DNA of 64,000 nt, taken from Pterois miles (Eukaryota > Chordata > Actinopteri > Perciformes > Scorpaenidae). Location of the stretch: the NCBI GenBank assembly GCA_947000775.1, contig CAMQGK010000634.1:21073501-21137500 (forward strand). Direction: 5' to 3'. A program made the translations under genes and the position numbers. Below, in pieces: positions 45,395 to 57,200 of the stretch. Position 1 is the first letter of the stretch, and every line of letters begins with the position of its first letter. The notes below the pieces were generated by a model. That model saw only the letters and a program-made list of their open reading frames with translations. It ran no database searches and was not told the DNA's origin.

Positions 45395-46475
45395 TTATAG
45401 ACTGTATGTAAATAGTGGACATACTCACCATGACGTCACCCGCTGGTTTGTGGACTTCTGTTTTGAAGCCTGGAGTTCTGCATTTTGTCCATCGCCACCT
45501 TGGTTTTTTGCAGCCAATAATGACACGAGAGGGTGGAGCTAAGTACAACCGAATTAACTTTCATGAACTGAAAACAACTGAACACACAACTCCCAAACTG
45601 GACAATGCCATGGTAGCGACCTGTCAATCACAAGGTTGCCACGCCCTAAAGGCCCTGACACAACAAGCTGATTGTCGGCCGGAAGACAATTTGGGGCTGC
45701 CACTGAACGTTTGTCGGCCTGTTTTGCATGTTGTGTGTCCTGCACCATCAGTTCTAGTCTGGCCATGTTGGAGGTTTTTCAGCTGATTCAGCATGTTGAA
45801 TCAGCTGCTGCACCCACTTGGTAGTTTAGCTGAAATTAATCAGTGGACAAGAAGAGAAATGGGCGTGAGGAAAGCAAGCCAATGAGTAAAATCAAGAGGA
45901 AAAACACAGATGGCTTTTCTCATTTTTCCTCTTTATCTCATATGATTATTCCAGTACATTGATATTTTCACAAGGACATGTCCATCTGGAATGAAGTGGT
46001 GAATGGGAGTGGTGTAAAATTGCAAACCCCACTTTGTTTTATGTACGTATCATAACAGCGGCTTGTATATCTGTCCTCGGCCTTCCTGGATCCCTTTTTG
46101 AATGACGAAAACAGACGCAGAACATCTGTGCTAACTGTCCGCCGGCTGTAAGCTTTGCGGTGTGTTCAGGTGCAACTTAAGGCGATACAACAGGCGTCCT
46201 TCATCACCACTAGTACTCTGATGTTGGCTTGATGCATCTATTTGACTCTAATTTAATTTACATAATTCCTAATTTAACATGAGCATTAAGCTGTACTGAA
46301 GAAAACTTGAAACTACCGATTGTTTTATGTTTACAATGTTTACCGAGGTAATAAATCAAGTGAGAAGTAGGCTCATTTTTTCATAGACTTCTATACAATC
46401 AGACTTCCTTTTGCAACCAGAGGAGTCGCCACCCGCTGCCTGTTAGATAGAATGCAGGTTTAAGCCACTGGTTTA
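45395..46475. mobile_element. fish repeat (TTATAGACTGTATGTAAATAG end) interrupted by another repeat
   Basis: The left part 45395-45648 (ACCATGACGTCACCCGCTGG, TTTGAAGCCTGGAGTTC, GGTGGAGCTAAGTACAAC) and the right part 46225-46475 (CTTGATGCATCTATTTGACT, AATAAATCAAGTGAGAAGTA, ATAGACTTCTATACAATCAG, GCAACCAGAGGAGTCGCC) are the two ends of one very common percomorph repeat, as I remember it. The middle does not belong to it. Confidence 0.65.
45649..46224. mobile_element. second repeat nested in the preceding element
   Basis: GGCCCTGACACAACAAGCTG, ATTGTCGGCCGGAAG, GTTTGTCGGCCTGTTTTG and GATTCAGCATGTTGAATCAG resemble another fish inverted-repeat element that begins CTGACACACCAAGCCGAC. The right terminus is not recognisable, so the extent is approximate. 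Confidence 0.45.
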
Positions 46476-46480
46476 AGTGC

Positions 46481-49095
46481 TCATGCATGTGTAAGAATGC
46501 AAATGACTGGTTCAGTTTTGCAGATGTGATTAAGGTTACACATTAGAGCTGCTTCTGTCAGCCTTGTTTTTTGTCTCTCTTGCTGGCTCTGCTCAGTCTG
46601 CTGACTCATGCCTCCTACATGCTGTCTGACCAATGTACCACTGTAAAATATGAATTCACCCCGTGTAACCTCGCAGCAAAGCAATTCAAGAAAATGAAAA
46701 AAAATGGGCTAAAAATTGACAAATCCTGTTCCTATGGGGAGTCTGAACTCAAGATGCTGTTCTTTAAACATTCTGTGAAAGGTTACATATCCGACCTGCA
46801 CACGTGGGTGTGACATTTTGATTTACATCCCTTTGCAGGCTGTGTGGGGAGTTTGTTTCCAGAGTGATGTGACTTTGACACTTTAGTTCATCTGTTGTGT
46901 GCTTATGATAAAAAAAATACCTTCTGTCACCTTTTCTCACCTCCCCCAGCTGTTTTTTTATACCCTCTAGATGAAATATATGGATCCCCATACAACTGTT
47001 GAGCCATTTATGGAGAGAACAAAGAAAAAATAAACAAAATGTACCCAGCAGAATTTGAACATTTCAGGAAACTCACAAAATGATAAAACAGCACAGTGTC
47101 TGAGTTGCTGGTGGGTACATTTTCATTACAGCAGGGGAACATTGCCAGTGCCAACGGCCCTTTCATTTAAAGATAGAAACCATCAGGGATCTAACAGATG
47201 TCAAAATTTTGACAGGGAATTCAGAGCTTCTGTTGCACATCCCATCATCTGCAAAACAATAAAAAAAAGGAGTACAGATTTGGCACAGTCCCACGGAGCA
47301 TTTGCAGTTTTGCATCAAGCCAGCCACATCCCGTCAGACATTATGATCATCAAGTCCGACGATTAAGTTCTTCCTTTTGTGAGATCACATACGCAGCGTT
47401 ACTTGCGCTGTAGAGAAGTCCCTTTTCATGCATATTTATATACATGTCATGTTCTGATTGTGTGAGTGTTCAATTTGCATATGCCTTGCACATTGTCACT
47501 CTCTGTCTACCTGTTCGTCAGCTGCAAATCCTCATGATTACACGTTTATTTGCATCCGACCCACAAGTGAGGAGAACGTGGTTCTCTCTAATTGCCTGCA
47601 CTCACGTAGCTGCATGCCCCCCCCCCCCAGACCTATTACAGGATGAACGCATTATCACACACGTCATGTTTCCAATCAGATGGTACAAAAAGTGAGCACT
47701 TTAGCCAAGTGCCGTAAGCGCCAAACTGTGCTTTCATTTCCCATTCTCAGTAGGTGGTTTGTGAGGCCCCCCGTATACAGTGCTGTTTAGGTTCTGCTTG
47801 TGTGATGGTGCCTGGCTGCCCACGACTGAGCTGTAATGACATCACGGTCAACTGGCCCAAGCGTGTGTGGCCAGGCAGGGGACAGGAAGCGAGAGACGGT
47901 GACATTTAAAAGACACTGTTGAGGGCTCAGCAGTGTTTGTGGGTCGACCGTAACATCAGAGCTGCTGTTTTTGTTTCATTCATCTCACAGATAGCAGCCT
48001 CTGCTCCCCTTGGTTGAGCCTTTTCAAAGCTGCAGAGAAAGTCCATTACTCCCTCGCAATGTTAATCTCAACACTTCCTGCTGCTGTTTAACAGTAAAAG
48101 CCTTCCAGCGGTGCAGTATAGCTCAGCACAGGTATCCAACCCAGGGGAAATATATAGTCTTTTTATCTATTATTTCTTTCACTGTTATGTAGGTTAACAT
48201 CTCAGTATGTTCTTCTGCCTGATAATATCTTCTATAGCTTTTGCACATTTTTAATCATACAGTTCTTCCTTAATACGCTGTGTCGGGATTGTTGCTTGAT
48301 GTTTTATAACCTTCATTTAGTATATTATTAATATTCTGTTTTCTTTGATGTACGCCACTACTTGCTGCTGCAATGAACCAGGGATTCATGTTGTTTCATT
48401 GCATCAGATCGCATCAGAAGCAATCAAAGTGTGAATAGTGAAAGATATAGAACATGGGTAGCTCTTTTCTTCTGAAAATGAAAAGAACATTAAAAGAGGG
48501 ATGCTGCAATTTCATTGCTATGATTAAAGATACAGAGAAATAGAACATGAGCTTCGGCTGTAGGTGCGGCGGTGCTTACTTCAGCTGCCAGTTTTGCAAA
48601 TTTCCTTTTGCCTGTGATTATTCCAAGACATGTCAGTGTCTTAAATTGAACTGATTGGCCTGACTTTGTCTCCCAGTATTATGGGAAAAATAGATCTTTG
48701 CTGATGCTTTGCATCTGATTTGGTGAGACTGCTTTCATGTACCCACCTGTCGCCGACTGCTTTTCAATACTATAATTAGGCTCTGATTAGGCAACTGCCA
48801 GACCAAATTGTTGTAAAAACAATAAAATCACCAATCGCAGCTTCACATTTACTTTTAGAAACTGCTGGAGGTTTAGGTGACATATCTGAAAGAGAAAACT
48901 TGGCTAAAACTGCAGGAAGTGTTAGCTGGCATCATGACTGTGTTTGTGACATAAGGAGATGCCATTAGTTGTGTGGCAGTGACCTATTTTTGAAATGAAA
49001 GCTCACAATAGCAGAGAACCTGGGAATAGTTTAGCTGGTTGGCTCAAAGATGATTGGACACTCTTGCACTCCCCCATTTTTGCAAATTCCTCTCA
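46481..49095. other. no confirmed gene; one small secreted-like frame
   Basis: 46571-46813 (plus) encodes 80 residues beginning MSLLLALLSLLTHASYM, which looks like a signal peptide, with cysteines at residues 22, 32 and 53. I recognise no family and see no promoter or splice support. A C12 run is at 47617-47628. Confidence 0.25.
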
Positions 49096-49099
49096 CCAA

Positions 49100-49794
49100 A
49101 AATAAGTTTATTCTGCTATTATCTTTTAAACTTAAAATAAGCGAGTATACTTTTGGCTTGTTTTTATGTATTCATCAGAGACATACTTGTAAAAGTATAC
49201 TTATACTGTACTTACCCTTAATTAAGTGTAATTAAGATATACTTAAGAAGATAAGTATTAAGAGAAAGATATACTTAAGAAAACTAGAAGTTAGGGTAGT
49301 TGTAGTACAAAAGCTATTTAACTGGTTATTTACTGAATATTCTTTAAAGTGCACATTCAGAAACTAAAAAGTGGGCTACCAGTACAAAACTAGCAAACTA
49401 TCTGTGCAATACATACACTTAAAGTATACTTTTATAATTTAGTCCCAAGAAGTGTTGAAGTGGTACACTTACAAGTACAGTAGTAGTAAGTAAAACTAGT
49501 TAATGATCTGTATTCTCATAGTATATTTGCAGTACAAAATAAGACATAATTCAACCTATTTGTGTACCAAAAGTTTATTATTCTTATACTTAAAGTATAC
49601 TTAACATTAATCTTTTATGAACTAAAAAGTGGGCAAATTTAGTCCCAAGAAGTGTTAAAGCAGTGTACATAGATATACCACTATTATATTAATATTAGTA
49701 TACTTACTACATAAAGTATACTTGGGAAATATATACTTGAACTTTACTAAAGTATACTTGATATACTTAAACTTGAAGTATTTTTTTGTAAGGG
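49100..49794. mobile_element. AT-rich element packed with AGTATACT palindromes
   Basis: At least seven AGTATACT copies occur (49145-49760), several extended to AAAGTATACTTT, together with duplicated AACTAAAAAGTGGGC and TTTAGTCCCAAGAAGTGTT. The right end is TATTTTTTTGTAAGGG; the left end is unclear. I recognise the type as a fish MITE. Confidence 0.6.
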
Positions 49795-49797
49795 AAG

Positions 49798-50320
49798 CCC
49801 TCTTTATCCGCAAGCTAGCTATAACTATTGCTTCAATTAATTCTCTATTATTTTGTTATTTATGTCTGTTGACATTTTTTCCCCAGTTCATATTTATTTA
49901 GAAAAGGGTGAAACAGCATCCTCCAGATCATAACAGCTGATAAATTTCATTCAGAGGTGCAAAAGGGGCATTGCACACAAAGAGAATGTGTCCAATATAA
50001 ACGCTTTAAGTCCATGTGTCAGTGAAGATGTTTTGCACGCTAATCCTTGCGCCGACCTTGGAAGGTGGGGGAGAAAAGGAAACATGCTGGCTGATTATCA
50101 GAGGCCTTCAACCTGAACTGGGGTAGAGTTGGAGGGAGCTCATGATGTCTGAATGAAAATATAACTGGGGTACCCAATTGAGAAAGATTGGAAGGCCCCT
50201 CTCAACAATTTTCCCCTAACACAGACTTTTTGGTTTGGCCTGCCGGCTAACATGAAGGGGCAAGATTTATGACTGATACTGCTTCCATCCTCTAGGGGGT
50301 GACCAAGATATATTGGCTTT
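49798..50320. other. no recognisable gene
   Basis: Nothing supportable was seen. Confidence 0.4.
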
Positions 50321-51120
50321 ATCGTGCCTTCAAATGGGTTTGTATTTTTACCATGTTTACGAGCTGGGCCCATGTGAACGTCCCCCTCATGTCGTATTCA
50401 CGACCTTGTGAGTGGAAAGTTTCTGAAAAGTCTGAGTTCACGACTTATGACGTGTTTGTTGATGTGAGAAATTACTGAGCCCATGGAAGTTCATTTATTG
50501 GTGCATAATAACTTAATATTGTACAGTATATTGCAAATTTAACCATTTTTTATATGAAAATGTTGATATTCCATCCCATATTCCCCATCTTTCTCCTCTG
50601 TCATTATGCTTTTGCATTTCCTACATTATGTTACCCACATGCTAGCTGGCTAAATTGTTAGTCTTTGTGGCTTCTAGACTCAGACAGTAACGTTAATATT
50701 TAATAATATTAATAATAATAAGAAGAATAGCTTAGCAGTGGTGTTCTTTGCAACTTAATCACTTGAACGCCACGCATATGAGCTTCCCATGTTTGATGGT
50801 GAGTTAGTGTTTACCATGTTTTTGAGATGGGAAGTCGGACGTTCAAGAGGTTATATTATATTATATTATATTATTATCAATACTGTTGCCATCTAGAAGC
50901 CACAGAGGCTAACAAAGAATATCAACATTTTCCTCAGACATTATAAAATTAAGAAGTAAAAAATAATACAATTTATTAAGTTGTTATTCACTGAAAAATT
51001 AACTTCTATGGTCACAAGTCGTGAACGCTGAGCTTTCAAACACTTTTACAAGGTCCTGAATACCACACGAGGGGGGCGTTCAGACGTACTCGTAAACACG
51101 ACCTGATTTGAAGGCACCAT
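50321..51120. mobile_element. 0.8-kb palindromic element with long inverted arms
   Basis: ATCGTGCCTTCAAAT at 50321 is inverted to ATTTGAAGGCACCAT ending at 51120. Pairing continues through GTTTACGAG/CTCGTAAAC, CGTCCCCCTC/GAGGGGGGCG, GACCTTGT/ACAAGGTC, GTTCACGACTT/AAGTCGTGAAC, ATGTTGATATT/AATATCAACAT and GTGGCTTCTAGA/TCTAGAAGCCAC. A (TTATA)n run lies at 50850-50872. No coding capacity. Confidence 0.85.
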
Positions 51121-52479
51121 TAACTAACTGAATGCCAAACATACAGTATACACCCACGTAATTCCGAAATACCAGCTCACGAATTTCACGTGAAGGCACC
51201 ACAACATTAGGGACGCTATCATGTCACATATCTGTACACAGTCGGAGGAGAAACAAGGTGAAATCGATATCTTGTGATTAGTAAATGTATAGCAGACAGT
51301 CCACTTTAATGACACTGCGGGACTGTGGATGGACGGGACTCTGAAGAAGAAACTGTGAGGAGTTTGTAGAAAGTTAACGAAGCTACGTGACCGAAATGAA
51401 CTGGGAGAGTTAGCTAGCTTGTTTCCCTGCAGTACAGTATTAGCTAATGTTATTAGCTGGTTAGCATTGATAGAGGGATCGAAGGAGAGAGGGCGTTAGC
51501 TTCAAAGGTAAGTCAAACTCTGTGTCTGTGCGTCTTAAAGCTGGGGATGTGTTGTTGACATGTTGAAGCCCTACACAAATACAAGAGGTATGGGGGGCAA
51601 AGCAACATGTTGAAATTCCCCATGTTTTCTATTCATTACTTGTTAATTTACCTGTTGACTGAGCAATTTGTGAATGTTTGCCTGTCCAGAGGGGCCTGGT
51701 AGTTTCTTGTGAGTAGTGTGTTTTAACCCAGTTCTGTGTGTGCTACATAATGAGTAATTAGCTTCAATGCTGCTGGTCTTGTGGACTATTTTTGTGCCAA
51801 TCTGTACATGCAGCAGGGTGTGTGAGCTTTATAGGTCTGTGTGTATGTGCTAAGATAGGAAGCATGTTGATTTGTGTGGTGTGTCTTTTTAATTGACTTC
51901 AGATCTGTTGTCTACATGTTAACAAGTGGTTAACTAATTGCATGTAATTTGTTGTAATACACCTCAATGGAGCAGTGCTTCAAACCTGACTTTACAGTAT
52001 ATCTTGTGTTTTTTTTTTTTTTTTTTTTTAAATGACCTATCTGACATGACTGTCTCACATTCGTATCCTGAGCTCCATCACAGCTAAAATGAGCGCTCGC
52101 TGTAGGTTCACCGTTAACTGGTACCTCCTAAAACACCAGCTGGTCCCACTCTGGCCCATGTAGTTTCTTCTTCAACATATTAACATGCTTTAATGAAAAA
52201 ACACATTATTTTTCTTTTACTGTCTGTCTGAATATACCTATATTCACCCACTGTGTGAACTGCTCTGTTCAGTGTTTGTCTCTGTAAGACAAGGGACTAG
52301 TGCATTCCAAGCAAAAATACCATTTGAAAATCACATTAGTTAGTTATTCGAAGATCGAAAGCTTCTCCGCTTGGAGAGAGAGAGACAGCGGGGAAAAATG
52401 ACATGTAGTGTGGCGTCGGCACACTTTCCCATCTAATGCTATGTATTAAGAGTTTATTGCAACCATATTGTTGAAACAG
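51121..52479. other. no confirmed gene; splice-donor-like site at 51508
   Basis: CTTCAAAGGTAAGTC near 51503-51516 is a strong donor-like string downstream of GC-moderate DNA. No start codon, frame or acceptor supports an exon. A T22 tract is at about 52009-52030. Confidence 0.3.
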
Positions 52480-53487
52480 TGGAAGAGGTGGGTGGAAAGA
52501 AAAACCAGGACGTGAGTTGTATTTTGTTTCTGTGGTCTACCAAATATGTCATACTAGTTTGTTGCAAAAGAGGCTAAGTAACACTGTGAAGATACACTAC
52601 ATTTTGGCAAAGGAAAGGAAAAACTGACATGGCCATTTTTAAAGCGGTCACTAGTCCTCTGACCTCAAGACATGTGAATGAAAATGGGTTCTTTGTCTTT
52701 ACGAACATGCCCAATTTATGATAATCAAGCTAGTCAAATCAACACACTGCCAGCTGTTGTTGTCTGTTTGACTTCAGTTTACCATGTTATGATTTGAGCA
52801 TTTTTTTTAAATGCAATTCACATTTTTATTGATTTAGAATGGTTAGGCACATGACAAGTTAACATATCAAGTGAGACACTGTATAGACAAAAGTAAAATT
52901 AAATGGATACAGGATAAAGGAGACCCATGTAAGAAAGGGCACAACCCCTCACAAAAATAAATAAATAAATAAAAATATAATAAAGATAAGAATTAGACAG
53001 AGCAGGATAGAGTACCAATCAGTGTAATACAATTCAAAAAATCCCCACCAGACAGGCCCCTTAGCATGGTTTCTGTCATTTATCCTGGTCAGCATGGATT
53101 CATACGAGGTGGTTTTTGTCATGTAATTGACCCCCTCTGTCATTTCTGTCACTTCCAATATCTAAGTATGGTTCTAACAGCTGTAATTACCCCAATTCTA
53201 ACAACCGAGAGCACTTCTTCTGTTGTGTACTTGTGATCTGCGTCCAGGTAAACACATTCTTGGGGATACTGGCAGCGTCTTATCCAGAAGGGTTGAACAA
53301 GCGGAGAGTCCCAAATACAGGGTAAAAAGGTATACATGCATTTGCATAAAGCAAACATATTTGCCAACTCCTTTGTTGATAAGAGCATTAAATACTTGAC
53401 AAATCTCCCTTATGATTAACTTGCGGTTAACTATGAACAATCATGTGATTAATCGTGATGAAATATTTTAATCAATTGACGGCCCCA
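52480..53487. mobile_element. fish MITE with ATTAATCG-rich end, interrupted by a LINE
   Basis: The right end (GTGATTAATCGTGATGAAAT, ATTTTAATCAATTGACGGCC) and the left parts (CATACTAGTTTGTTGC, TTTTTAAAGCGGTCACTAGT, GAATGAAAATGGGTTCTTTG, TACCATGTTATGATTTGAGC) follow a common percomorph element with GGGCTGTCAATCGATTAAAA termini. The left boundary is uncertain. 31850-31990 is another fragment. Confidence 0.7.
52801..53330 (-). pseudogene. 3' end of an L1-type LINE (ORF2 C-terminus, 3' UTR, poly-A)
   Basis: Minus-strand frames read PLVQPFWIRRCQ, YLDADHKYTTEEVL, VGVIT-like RIGVITAVRTILRYWK and then, in another frame, YMTKTTSYESMLTRINDR. These are the closing motifs of fish L1 ORF2 proteins (FW...VGVITAARxILRxWK...TxSYESMLxRxND). 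A frameshift near 53155 separates the two. On the minus strand the 3' UTR ends with CAATAAAAATG and about 20 bases later the poly-A (plus-strand T run 52801-52808). It is heavily 5'-truncated, without palm or endonuclease domains, and dead. Confidence 0.8.
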
Positions 53488-55304
53488 GTAATTTTTTTAT
53501 TTGATAGTAAATCGTACGGTAACATTTTCTGAAATTACAGTTGGGAAGTGATTCTTTTGAAGCCAGCAGCATCATCAGCACAGTTGTGTCCATTAATGAC
53601 AACACAGGGACGCGTGGCTGCATAGAGTTGCTCAGTGTAGCACAGATTAGCGGTTCATGTTCCCTTGACTAAATGTCTGGAGTTAACGAGTCGTGTAGAT
53701 TTGCACTGTGCAGTCATCCGGCGTGTTATTGTTGTTGTTTCCGTCGTTAACATCTGATCGTTTGAAAAACATCTTATCGGTTTGCAACTCCCGCTTTTGT
53801 GACATTAATTGACATTTCTAATGTTGTGTTAAATTAATGAAGCTAACCTTTGTGACATCATACATATATTTATGAACAGAACATAACTTGAAAGTTTTAG
53901 CTGACCAAATTGGCTTTTTAATGTATAAAACTCCCCTTTTCCATAGAAAAAAATAGCAAAATAATCTGTCTCCTGTAAATACAGATACATGAATCAAAAG
54001 ATGAATGCTGTATGCTGTTTTCTCAGTGATGGCTGTGCAGAGTTGGTTCATTCAAAACGGTCAAGAGGTGTCAGAGCACGTACTATCTACGGCTGTTTAA
54101 TTCCTTCTGAAGCAGCTTCCTCGAATTGTCTGCTTCCAGTGTAACGCAAGCTAATCCTTACACGCTTGTCAAGTCACCCACATTGTAGAGCTGTGTCTCT
54201 TGCTTGGAAAGCTGCCGCATTAATTCAGTCTCACCTTATTCTGTGAATGGGAAGGCATTAAAAGTCTCCCAAGTCCCTCATCCTTTTGTGCCACTCTCCG
54301 ACGGCAATACCCAAAGTATGAATAGAAATGTTATTTCGGTAATTTGCCAAGTGTCACATTTAAGAAGAGGCTCCATAAAACACCATGCTCTTGAAGAAAT
54401 CCTGAAGAACAAGATGATTACATATTCTCATGTGTGCACTGGCTGTTCTTGTCAACTGATTAGATGGTTTAGGCAACAGCAGACTCATTTTATGAGGCAC
54501 AAAAGGGCCATTTACATTTTGTTATTGCATCCAGGGGTCGTAAATGTCACTTGGGCATGGTTTAGCTTTAACAGATTGGTTACTTTCTAGGGGTTATAGT
54601 CTAAAAAGGTGAAGTTTATAAGTTTACAAATGGACATAAACCTTTTAGTCTTGTTTTTAATTTGAAATGGAGACCCTTTTAAGATAAGCTGGCATCTAAC
54701 ATTTGTTCGTGTTGTTGCTTCGATTACAAAATGTTTATGGAAAGTATGAATGCTGAGCTGCAACTTCACAGTCACAAATTTTAGCTGAAGGCACTTTTAG
54801 ACTCCAAGGAGGAAGATGCTGTGCGCTAATGGGTTCTAATTGCAAAAGTCTTTCTGCGTTGCCCTCTTGGTGCTTCATAAATATTGTTAGTCATTTCCAG
54901 TGGCTCTGTCCTTGTTGAACTGATGTGCGTACAGTGAGGAAAGGGGTGGCTAAGGCTGATAAACAGAGTTTCTTGTCAACAGTGTGATTACAGAGTGATG
55001 ATCACGCCAGGCACAGTCCCAATCTGGTCAGGTGCACTCAAGGCTGAGCACTAAAGAGGAGTCGGGCTGTAATTTTTGGTCGGGCTAATGGGCTGTTTTT
55101 CACCTCTGCAGAGCATAACTCTGCCATCTGCTGCAGGGAGTCTCTGTGAGCGCCGCTCCCCTCTCTCTGGAACAGGGAACGGACAAATGGCAACCTGAGT
55201 GCCGCACTCAGCAGCTGAGTACATGACTGGGCCCACATGGACTCTTTGCTATTCTCCCTTGCCTCATCCTAGCTCGCCTCCCCTCGTTCTTCCTCCTACC
55301 ACCT
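53488..55304. other. no recognisable gene
   Basis: The plus frame at 54204-54590 (128 codons) has no family match or splice support. Otherwise unremarkable. Confidence 0.4.
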
Positions 55305-55515
55305 TTTTGTCAGCTTTAAATCGCAAATTTGCCACAAGGGGCTTTACAATCTGTACAGCATGTAACCCTCTCTTCTTCAAACCCATGATTCGGATAACAG
55401 AAAAAAAAAACTTTTAACAGGGAAAAAATAATGGAGGAAACTTGGAGAGCAACAGAGGAGGGATCCCTCTTCTAGGGCGGGCAGACAATAGATGTACAAT
55501 AGATATGCAATAGCT
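55305..55515 (+). repeat. dispersed fish repeat fragment
   Basis: CACAAGGGGCTTTACAATCT, GTACAGCATGTAACCCTC, TTTTAACAGGGAAAAAATA, GAGCAACAGAGGAGGGATCC and GATGTACAATAGAT follow the order of a very common percomorph repeat, probably a LINE-derived tail. Ends uncertain. Confidence 0.7.
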
Positions 55516-55644
55516 TCTCTTTTCTTTGTTGTCAGAAATGTGTGAACTTAGGATAAACCCCTTGAGATGTTCATCTTGTTTTCAAGGGGGTCCCAAATTA
55601 GTTTGTCCTTGAAAAACATTGGCACACAGTTGTAGGCACGCACA

Positions 55645-56455
55645 ATAGGGGTGTAAAAATATTTTTTTTTTTCGTTTATACAATAATACAATAAATGTCA
55701 CTTTCCATGGTTCAAGGACGATGTTTGGCTCAGCTAGAGTGAGACGATATGACTTGAAGTCAATACAGTAACTTTTTTTTTTTGTTGCCAAAATTCAATC
55801 AGTGTGACAGAAAGAAATAGCTGGATACTGGACTGTGCAGGTCAGGATTCCTCAAAGTTTTTCTTGTAAGGGAATCAGGGATAAATTAATTATGGATATG
55901 AACAAGTAAATACAATGGTGAATGGCAAATCCATGCAGTTTTTATTTGAAAATGGTAAAAAGCGCAACTTCAGGACTGTGTCAGTTCTCACGTGGAAAGA
56001 TTGGTCGTGTTGCCGTTGTATTTTTTTCTAGCCTTTGCATATTCTGTAAACAGCGAGTGATTTATCCATTTTTGCAAAAGCCAAAGTGTTTCCACACGCT
56101 GGACCTCAAAAGCGGCTTGAAAATCTCTCGCTCGTCTGGCTCTCTCCCACTATCACCCATGCTTTGTTTTGTTGTCGTCTTTCTGAGATTGGTGCTGCTG
56201 GCACATATTGACGACGCAGGGAAAGTGAACTGGAGTAACAATGAACATTTCTTTACCAATAAAAGTGCTAAAAAATTTATTCATATGATGTTTGTCATGC
56301 TAAAATACAAGGTCCAAATTCTTTGCATAGATATAATAGATTATTTACCTTGCAAATCAATTTTAGATCGATATATGTTGATTGACGTATTGAAGTACCT
56401 ATTGATGTAGTTGGATCGTAGAAATATAAATCGATACAGATGAAATACCTATAAT
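55645..56455. mobile_element. probable hAT-like MITE with TAGGGGTGTAA end
   Basis: ATAGGGGTGTAAAAATATT at the left resembles the TAGGGGTGTAACGAT terminus of fish hAT MITEs. The right part is rich in ATCGATAT/TTGATT words (ATCGATATATGTTGATTGAC, GTATTGAAGTACC, GATGTAGTTGGATCG). The 162-codon plus frame 55922-56410 crosses this interior and is probably a chance frame. Confidence 0.5.
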
Positions 56456-56460
56456 GCCCA

Positions 56461-57200
56461 AACATACTCATCCTTCTTGCAAACTTACAAACTTGAGTTT
56501 GTAAGACTTTAAATGAGTAATTAAAGGTCTTGAAACTACATATAGACTGCAGCCTTTCCTGACAAAAGCTGAGAAAATGAAAGAACTCACAGTATATTTT
56601 TTACTTGACAATGGGTGGGTGTTATTGGGTCCTTATCACTATGAAACCATCCAACAGAACTTCACCACATCCTCCACCTCACTTCTCCAACCAGTAATTT
56701 TCTCCAACTTGTTACAGACGTGTGAACTCCAGCCCCACGCAGGCATCTGCTTTGTGCCTCGGCCCACTCTGTTAAGTCTTCTGCGGTGAGCACAGATAAG
56801 CAAACCTGGGAGAGATGGTATCGGACCGCTGGGTTCAAGAAACTGACAACTCCATCACCCCTAGTCAGATCAGAGGGGAGCTTGAGAACAATGCAGTGGA
56901 CCAGTTAGAGATGAATCCTTCTGATTCGCATTATGGTTCTCTGCACGACGCTTTACACAAGATAGAACCGCATAGGAGGTCATAGGCTGCATGCAGGATT
57001 TAAATAAACGAGGGGGAGGGGAGGCATTCAAGCTAACAGTCTGACATGACGCCCTAATGTGCTGCAATTTGTCCTGGTTTCTGTATCTGTTAGTCACACA
57101 TTTACTGTACTGTGGATGTTTGCTTGCAGATCATCTGAAGAAATAGAGGTTAAGAAGAAATTTAAAAATTCATGCATTTCACAAGGTGACATTTGCAATT
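56461..57200. other. no recognisable gene
   Basis: Nothing supportable was seen. Confidence 0.4.

Noticed and set aside
51300..51516. First exon ending at a GTAAGTC donor
   Set aside because: No frame, acceptor partner or promoter can be supported; a single donor-like string is expected by chance in 64 kb.
55922..56410. 162-codon plus-strand open frame
   Set aside because: Lies in the AT-rich interior of a probable hAT-like MITE; the composition explains the open frame.
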